From: Methylobacterium sp. WSM2598
GTDB lineage: Bacteria > Pseudomonadota > Alphaproteobacteria > Rhizobiales > Beijerinckiaceae
Reading direction: 5' to 3'
Assembly (NCBI RefSeq): GCF_000379105.1
Contig: NZ_KB900609.1
Span: 5,406,438 to 5,470,437 of the forward strand
DNA: 64,000 bases
The notes under the pieces are model-generated. The model did not search any database. It worked only from the letters and a program-made list of their open reading frames with translations, and had not been told where the DNA came from. This document shows positions 55,232 to 64,000 of the stretch, in pieces. Position 1 is the first letter of the stretch, and each line of letters opens with the position of its first letter. The position numbers were made by a program, and so were the translations under genes.

Positions 55232-55553
55232 GGAATGCGCCCCCGCGCTGCGTCGGGCCGCGCGCTCGCGTTGATCGCACGACGTCGCCGCACCCGCGGC
55301 GCGTCGCGCCAGTCTTCGCGCCGCGCCGCCGCACTCCGCTCCCGCCCTTCGCCAGCGTCAGCGCCGGTTGCGGATCCCCGAGTCTCGGAAAATTCGGCGC
55401 GGCCGCGGCCCGGGATCGATTCCGAATTCGCCCGGAGACTTATTTAACCTTGCGTCAACTGTTTCAGAACAGGTTTCCCGGGAGCAGAATTTGCCCACGC
55501 ACGGGCATCGAAAGTGCTGCTCGCGGCGCCCTGCCCTCGAGACAGAGTCGATC
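55232..55553. other. Intergenic region before a chemoreceptor gene
   Basis: No gene is seen in these 322 bases. Near 55435-55475 an AT-richer stretch has TTATTTAACCTTGCG followed by the inverted repeat CTGTT-TCAG-AACAG, a probable promoter region for the downstream receptor gene. Confidence 0.5.
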
Positions 55554-57641
55554 ATGCAGATCAAGCATCGGCTGAATGCCATTCTCGCCCTCTTCGTGAT
55601 CATCGTGATCGCGCTCTGCGGCCGCAGCCTGCACGAATCCTGGCGGCGCTGGAGCTTGGCCGAGGAGGTGTCGCGTCTCGCCAGCGTCGATCGCGCCCTC
55701 CTGGACACCTTGAGCGCGATGCGGTTCGAGGGCGGGGCCCTCAGCGCCGCCCTGCGCATCGAGGTGGACCAGGCGGCGAGCCTGCGCAGCGAGGCCGCGG
55801 AGCGGAGGGCGGCGCTGGAGGCCGCCCTGCCGCCGGCCCTGGCCCGGCTCGAAGAGGTGGAGCATCCCGCGATCCGCGCCGCCGCGGAGGCGGTGCGCGC
55901 GGTCATGGCGGAGTGGCGGCGCCTGCGCCAGGAGAGCGACGCGGCGCTGGCCAGACCCCTGGCGGAGCGCGACAAGGAGATCATCGGGCGGGTGATGGCC
56001 GGCCGCGACCGCTTCGTCGCGGCGGGCGAGGCGCTGCTGGTGGCGGTCGAGGCGGAGATCCGCGCCGAGGATCCCACCCTCTCCGACCTCATCCTGGGCC
56101 GCACGATGTCCTGGGCGGCGCGCAGCCTCGCCGGCAGCGCGAACGTCCAGATCAACGAACTGCTCACGCAGAAGCGCCCGATGACGCCCACCGAGCAGCA
56201 GAGCATCAACGCCCTGTTCCGCGTCTCGGATTTCGCCTTCGCGGCCGCCCGCGAGATCGGCACCCGGACCGGGATGGCGCCGGCGCTCCGCGCGGCGATC
56301 GCCGACGCCGACGCGGGCTACTACAAGGGAGCCTACCAGGACACGCTGCGCAGGATCCAGGAGGTGCTGGCCTCGCCCGACCTGCCGCGCCCGAGCGTGG
56401 CGGAGTGGCGCAAGGGCTCGACGCCCGCCCTCAACACCATCGGGGCCGTGCCGACCGCCTTCGTGGTGGAACTCGACGAGGCGGCCGCGCGGGCGGCGCG
56501 GAGCGCCACCCAAAACCTCGCCGTCTTTGCCGGGCTGCTCGTCCTCAGCGTCCTCCTGGCGGCGTGCGGCATCGCCTTCATCGCCCGCGGCATCATCCGC
56601 CCCCTCTCGGCCATGACCGTCGCGGCCGAGCGCCTCGCGCAGGGCGACACGGCGGTGGCGGTGCCGGGCGGCGGCCGCCGCGACGAGATCGGCGCCCTCG
56701 CGGCCGCCGTGCAGGTGTTCAAGGACAACCTGCTGCGCAGCCGCGTCCTGGAGGAGGAGGCCGCCCTGGCGCGGGCCGGGGCCGAGGCGCAGCGCCGCGC
56801 CGCCACCCACGAGATGGCGGAGGGTTTCGAGCGCGCCGTGAGCGGCATCGTGCGCGCCGTGTCGCGCTCGGCCTCCGAGCTGCAGGCGACCGCCCGGACC
56901 ATGACCGCCACCGCCTCGCAGACCGCGGTGCAATCCGCCTCGGTGGCCGCCGCCGCCGAGCAGGCCGCCTCGAACGTGGGGACGGTGGCGGCCGCCGCCG
57001 AGGAACTCGGGGCCTCGGTGCAGGAGATCGGCCGGCAGGTCGCCGGCTCGACCCAGCTCGCCCGAACGGCGGTGGCGGAGGCCGGGACGACGGCCGGCGT
57101 GGTGGAGGACCTCGCCGGGGCGGCGGCCAAGATCGGCGAGGCGGTCTCGCTGATCACGACGATCGCGGGCCAGACCAACCTGCTGGCCCTCAACGCCACG
57201 ATCGAGGCGGCCCGGGCCGGCGAGGCGGGCCGGGGATTCGCGGTGGTCGCCGCCGAGGTCAAGGAGCTCGCCAACCAGACCGCCAAGGCGACGGAGGAGA
57301 TCTCCGCGCAGGTGGGCCGGATCCAGGCCTCGACGCGGCAGGCGGTGGGGGCGATCGGGGGCATCGGCTCGCGGATCCGGGAGATCAGCGACGTGGCGAC
57401 GAGCATCGCGGCGGCGGTGGAGGAGCAGGGCGCGGCGACCCAGGAGATCGTCCGCAACATCACGCAGGCGGCGACCGGGACCGGCGAGGTCACGGGGAAC
57501 ATCGCCAGCGTGGCGGGGGCGGCGGAGGAGACCGGGGCGGCAGCCAACCACGTGCTGGCGGCGGCGTCGGCCCTGTCGGAGGAATCGGACCACCTCGCCG
57601 CCGAGGTGCGGCGCTTCCTCGAGACTGTCCGGGCCGCCTGA
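55554..57641 (+). CDS. Methyl-accepting chemotaxis protein (large helical sensor)
   Basis: The 695-residue receptor starts MQIKHRLNAILALFVIIVIA. TM1 is about 8-27, a long helical periplasmic sensor spans about 30-318, and TM2 is about 321-345 (FAGLLVLSVLLAACGIAFIA). HAMP follows to about 396, and then a signalling domain with tip near 540 (GQTNLLALNATIEAARAGEA). The ligand is unknown. It lies between the probable hpnP and rplJ. Its signalling region is very similar at DNA level to that of the damaged receptor at 49201. Confidence 0.93.
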   Translation: MQIKHRLNAILALFVIIVIALCGRSLHESWRRWSLAEEVSRLASVDRALLDTLSAMRFEGGALSAALRIEVDQAASLRSEAAERRAALEAALPPALARLEEVEHPAIRAAAEAVRAVMAEWRRLRQESDAALARPLAERDKEIIGRVMAGRDRFVAAGEALLVAVEAEIRAEDPTLSDLILGRTMSWAARSLAGSANVQINELLTQKRPMTPTEQQSINALFRVSDFAFAAAREIGTRTGMAPALRAAIADADAGYYKGAYQDTLRRIQEVLASPDLPRPSVAEWRKGSTPALNTIGAVPTAFVVELDEAAARAARSATQNLAVFAGLLVLSVLLAACGIAFIARGIIRPLSAMTVAAERLAQGDTAVAVPGGGRRDEIGALAAAVQVFKDNLLRSRVLEEEAALARAGAEAQRRAATHEMAEGFERAVSGIVRAVSRSASELQATARTMTATASQTAVQSASVAAAAEQAASNVGTVAAAAEELGASVQEIGRQVAGSTQLARTAVAEAGTTAGVVEDLAGAAAKIGEAVSLITTIAGQTNLLALNATIEAARAGEAGRGFAVVAAEVKELANQTAKATEEISAQVGRIQASTRQAVGAIGGIGSRIREISDVATSIAAAVEEQGAATQEIVRNITQAATGTGEVTGNIASVAGAAEETGAAANHVLAAASALSEESDHLAAEVRRFLETVRAA

Positions 57642-58184
57642 CGGCCCGCGGCGGCCGCCGGGCGCGCCGGCCGCCGCGCCGGCTGCCGGGGAGGGGCGCG
57701 GCAACGCCCTGCGACCGAATATCCCTCGTTCCCCACCTCGCTCCCCACTTGGCAGGGCGCTTGCACGCCGCTATAGACCGCGCTCCACGTTTTCACACCA
57801 TTGAGAGGACTCGACCGATCGGTCGTGGCCTGACGAGATGTCCCCGGGCAACCGGGTGACGAATGGCCGGCGGGCACAAGGGGTTTCCCCTCGCGCCCCG
57901 TCCGGCCATGTCCTGTCCGAGACTGCAGGCGCCGGCTCGCCGGCTTAATTCCCCAGCCTGCACAGACGGGGAAGACCGAGTTTTCCGCCCCCGCCGCCCT
58001 CGCGGGCGGGCAGGGCGTCGGTTTGAACCATCTCACCCAACGTCAGCGACCGCAAGGCCGCCGGTTGGGGACAGGGCCGTGAAGCGTCGCTCGCGCCGCC
58101 GCGGTCTTCCGAGGCCCCGGCTCAGCACGGGCGGCAAGTGCAACCGGTGGGACCATCCCGGTCCCGCCAACCGGAGAGAGCCCG
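57642..58184 (+). other. Promoter and long leader before rplJ
   Basis: The 543 bases hold the promoter at 57751-57779 and several GC stems, for example GCCGGC/GCCGGC-type pairing near 57935 and CCCGCC/GGCGGG near 57990-58013. In other bacteria L10 with L12 binds this leader to repress rplJL; the binding site is not resolved here. No gene is seen. Confidence 0.55.
57751..57779 (+). promoter_or_regulatory. Sigma-70-type promoter for rplJL-rpoBC
   Basis: TTGGCA (57751-57756), a 17-base spacer and TATAGA (57774-57779) are close to consensus. Transcription would begin near 57787, giving a leader of about 400 bases before rplJ. Strength is inferred from sequence alone. Confidence 0.75.
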
Positions 58185-58712
58185 GTGGACAGAGCAGCAA
58201 AAGCTGATCTCGTCGCGTCGCTCAACGAGGTGTTCTCCACCACCTCGCTGGTCGTCGTGGCCCACTACAAGGGCCTCACGGTCGCCGACATGCAGAAGCT
58301 GCGCAGGCAGATGAAGCAGGCCGGCGCCACCGTGAAGGTCGCGAAGAACCGCCTCGCCAACATCGCTCTCGACGGCACGAACGTCGCCTCCATCAAGCCC
58401 CTCCTGAAGGGCCCGACCCTGCTCGCCTATTCGAGCGATCCGGTCGCGGCCGCCAAGGTGGCGGTGGACTTCGCCAAGGGTAACGACAAGCTCGTGATCC
58501 TCGGCGGCGCCATGGGCGCGACGGCCCTGAACCCGGACGGCGTGAAGGCCCTGGCCACGCTGCCGTCCCTCGACGAACTGCGCGCCAAGATCGTGGGCCT
58601 CGTGCAGGCGCCCGCGACCAAGATCGCCCAGGTCGTCAACGCGCCGGCGGCGAAGCTCGCCCGCGTGTTCGGGGCCTATGCCGACACGGCGAACAAGGAC
58701 GAGGCCGCCTGA
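58185..58712 (+). CDS. rplJ: 50S ribosomal protein L10
   Basis: The 175-residue stalk-base protein starts at a GTG (MDRAAKADLVASLNEVFSTT) with GGAGAGAG upstream. The N-terminal rRNA-binding domain has VVAHYKGLTVADMQKLRRQM. The C-terminal helix that holds L7/L12 dimers has KIAQVVNAPAAKLARVFGAY. It is co-transcribed with rplL. Confidence 0.98.
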   Translation: MDRAAKADLVASLNEVFSTTSLVVVAHYKGLTVADMQKLRRQMKQAGATVKVAKNRLANIALDGTNVASIKPLLKGPTLLAYSSDPVAAAKVAVDFAKGNDKLVILGGAMGATALNPDGVKALATLPSLDELRAKIVGLVQAPATKIAQVVNAPAAKLARVFGAYADTANKDEAA

Positions 58713-58766
58713 CGGCGCTTCGCTCGCATCGCAACCGTTCAAACCGACAACACGCAGGAACTGAAA

Positions 58767-59147
58767 ATGGCTGATCTTGCCAAGCTCGTCGACGACCTGT
58801 CGTCCCTGACCGTCCTCGAGGCCGCCGAGCTCGCGAAGATGCTCGAGGAGAAGTGGGGCGTCTCGGCCGCCGCGGCCGTCGCCGTGGCCGCCGGCCCGGC
58901 CGCCGGCGGCGCCGCCGCCCCGGCCGCCGAGGAGCAGACCGAGTTCACCGTCGTCCTGGCCGCGGCCGGCGACAAGAAGATCGAGGTCATCAAGGAGGTC
59001 CGCGCGATCACCGGCCTCGGCCTCAAGGAGGCCAAGGACCTGGTCGAGGGCGCTCCGAAGCCGGTCAAGGAGGGCGTGTCCAAGGACGACGCCGCCAAGC
59101 TCAAGGCCCAGCTCGAGAAGGCCGGCGCCAAGGTCGAGCTCAAGTAA
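58767..59147 (+). CDS. rplL: 50S ribosomal protein L7/L12
   Basis: The 126-residue protein starts MADLAKLVDDLSSLTVLEAA. An Ala/Gly hinge (about 35-57) separates the dimerisation helices from the factor-binding domain FTVVLAAAGDKKIEVIKEVR and GLKEAKDLVEGAP. It recruits translation GTPases to the ribosome. Confidence 0.98.
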   Translation: MADLAKLVDDLSSLTVLEAAELAKMLEEKWGVSAAAAVAVAAGPAAGGAAAPAAEEQTEFTVVLAAAGDKKIEVIKEVRAITGLGLKEAKDLVEGAPKPVKEGVSKDDAAKLKAQLEKAGAKVELK

Positions 59148-59222
59148 GGCGATGCGGGTCCGCACGGGCCCGGACCTTCGCGTCGCGGCCGCCGGCTCAG
59201 GCCGGCGCGCCGCGGCCCCTCC

Positions 59223-59248
59223 AGCCCGCGGGTTCGCGCCCGCGGGCT
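59223..59248 (+). terminator. Attenuator-like hairpin between rplL and rpoB
   Basis: AGCCCGCGGG (59223-59232) pairs perfectly with CCCGCGGGCT (59239-59248), followed by AGAGCGTTTTCC. In E. coli a partial terminator at this place lowers rpoBC expression relative to ribosomal proteins; the same role is inferred. Confidence 0.7.
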
Positions 59249-59446
59249 AGAGCGTTTTCCGGCGAAGAGCGCGCTGCTTCGACGCCCCCTCGGGATCCTG
59301 GGCATGGATCCCCATATGTTTCCGTTCGGGTGAGGATCGCCGCAAGCGGTCCGGCCGGGAAGGTCGATGCGGCAGGGGTGCCCCGGCAGGGGGCCCCCCG
59401 CGTCCCTCCGGCCCCGTGAGGCGGTGGATGAGGAGCGAGGTCACCT

Positions 59447-63571
<4,125 letters not shown>

Positions 63572-63754
63572 GACCGACCCGACGCGGCGGGCGCGACGCG
63601 GGAGCTATCCCGCGGCCTCGCGCGCCCGCTCACGCCTCCCGGCCCGGCCGGGAGGCGCCTCCCGGTCTGCGGGAGACACGACCCTTCGCGGAGTTCAAGC
63701 GCGACGCGTCACCCCACCCGCCCCGGGTGACACGTCCGCTTCAAGGAGATGATC

Positions 63755-64000
63755 ATGAACCAAGAGGTCATGAATCTTTTCAACCAGCAGGCTCAGCCTC
63801 AGAGCTTCGACCAGATCAAGATCTCGATCTCGTCGCCTGAGAAGATCCTGTCTTGGTCCTACGGTGAGATCAAGAAGCCCGAGACCATCAACTATCGGAC
63901 CTTCAAGCCGGAGCGGGACGGCCTGTTCTGCGCGCGGATCTTCGGGCCGATCAAGGATTACGAGTGCTTGTGCGGCAAGTACAAGCGGATGAAGTACAAG
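63755..64000 (+). CDS. rpoC: DNA-directed RNA polymerase subunit beta', 5' part only
   Basis: The first 82 codons are present, starting MNQEVMNLFNQQAQPQSFDQ, with AAGGAGATG upstream. It contains ISISSPEKILSWSYGEIKKP and the start of the zinc-binding region YECLCGKYKRMKYK. The gene continues past the window edge. Confidence 0.98.
   Translation, partial: MNQEVMNLFNQQAQPQSFDQIKISISSPEKILSWSYGEIKKPETINYRTFKPERDGLFCARIFGPIKDYECLCGKYKRMKYK

Overview
The window is very GC-rich, densely coding DNA from an alphaproteobacterium. It is most likely a Methylobacterium-type member of the Hyphomicrobiales (Rhizobiales). The reasons are: a ROSE-type thermometer ahead of hsp20; an RNase E with a large acidic insertion in its S1 domain and a C-terminal GWW tail; a probable hopanoid C-2 methylase; several chemoreceptors; and the order tuf, tRNA-Trp, secE, nusG, rplK, rplA, rplJ, rplL, rpoB, rpoC. 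The genus is an inference; no search was run.

Layout. 1-4 kb: a lysophospholipase-like hydrolase cut by the window edge, hsp20 under a ROSE hairpin, a four-copy hairpin array, an HTH protein, an ABM-domain protein and hemC. 4-15 kb: envelope genes, with pbpC (PBP1C) and its usual partner yfhM (bacterial alpha-2-macroglobulin) separated by an aldo/keto reductase and a divergent LysR regulator, then a peptidoglycan-binding protein carrying what looks like a dead trypsin-like domain. 15-21 kb: a leftward operon of a TauA/SsuA-like binding protein, permease, ATPase, deacetylase and formamidase-like hydrolase, with a divergent LysR gene. 21-33 kb: a soluble chemoreceptor, rne with a structured leader, aroC, an HTH-RibB fusion preceded by two matching palindromes, an AEC transporter, an HDAC-like amidohydrolase and an L,D-transpeptidase. 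33-45 kb: pccA, a GGCT-like gene, a chemoreceptor, a cold-shock/DUF192 pair, efp facing epmA-epmB (the EF-P lysylation genes), GST, an RraA-like aldolase and small DUF genes. 45-64 kb: the translation/transcription core cluster, running off the end in rpoC.

The core cluster is interrupted in two places. Two divergent chemoreceptor genes (one damaged) lie between tuf and tRNA-Trp. A B12-binding radical SAM gene (probable hpnP) and a further chemoreceptor lie between rplA and rplJ. A good intrinsic terminator after rplA and a good sigma-70-type promoter before rplJ insulate the second insertion.

The most unusual items are these. (1) A RibB enzyme has an N-terminal Cro/YdaS-like HTH, two TTTCAG-N5-CTGAAA palindromes directly upstream, and an internal start with its own Shine-Dalgarno sequence, which suggests a self-regulating riboflavin enzyme. 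(2) A peptidoglycan-binding protein has a protease-like domain in which all three catalytic positions appear to be replaced. (3) A chemoreceptor gene carries two compensating frameshifts and a deletion of its second membrane segment and HAMP domain. (4) Short tandem duplications recur at gene starts, stops and intergenic edges, including one that multiplied a start/stop overlap inside the transporter operon.
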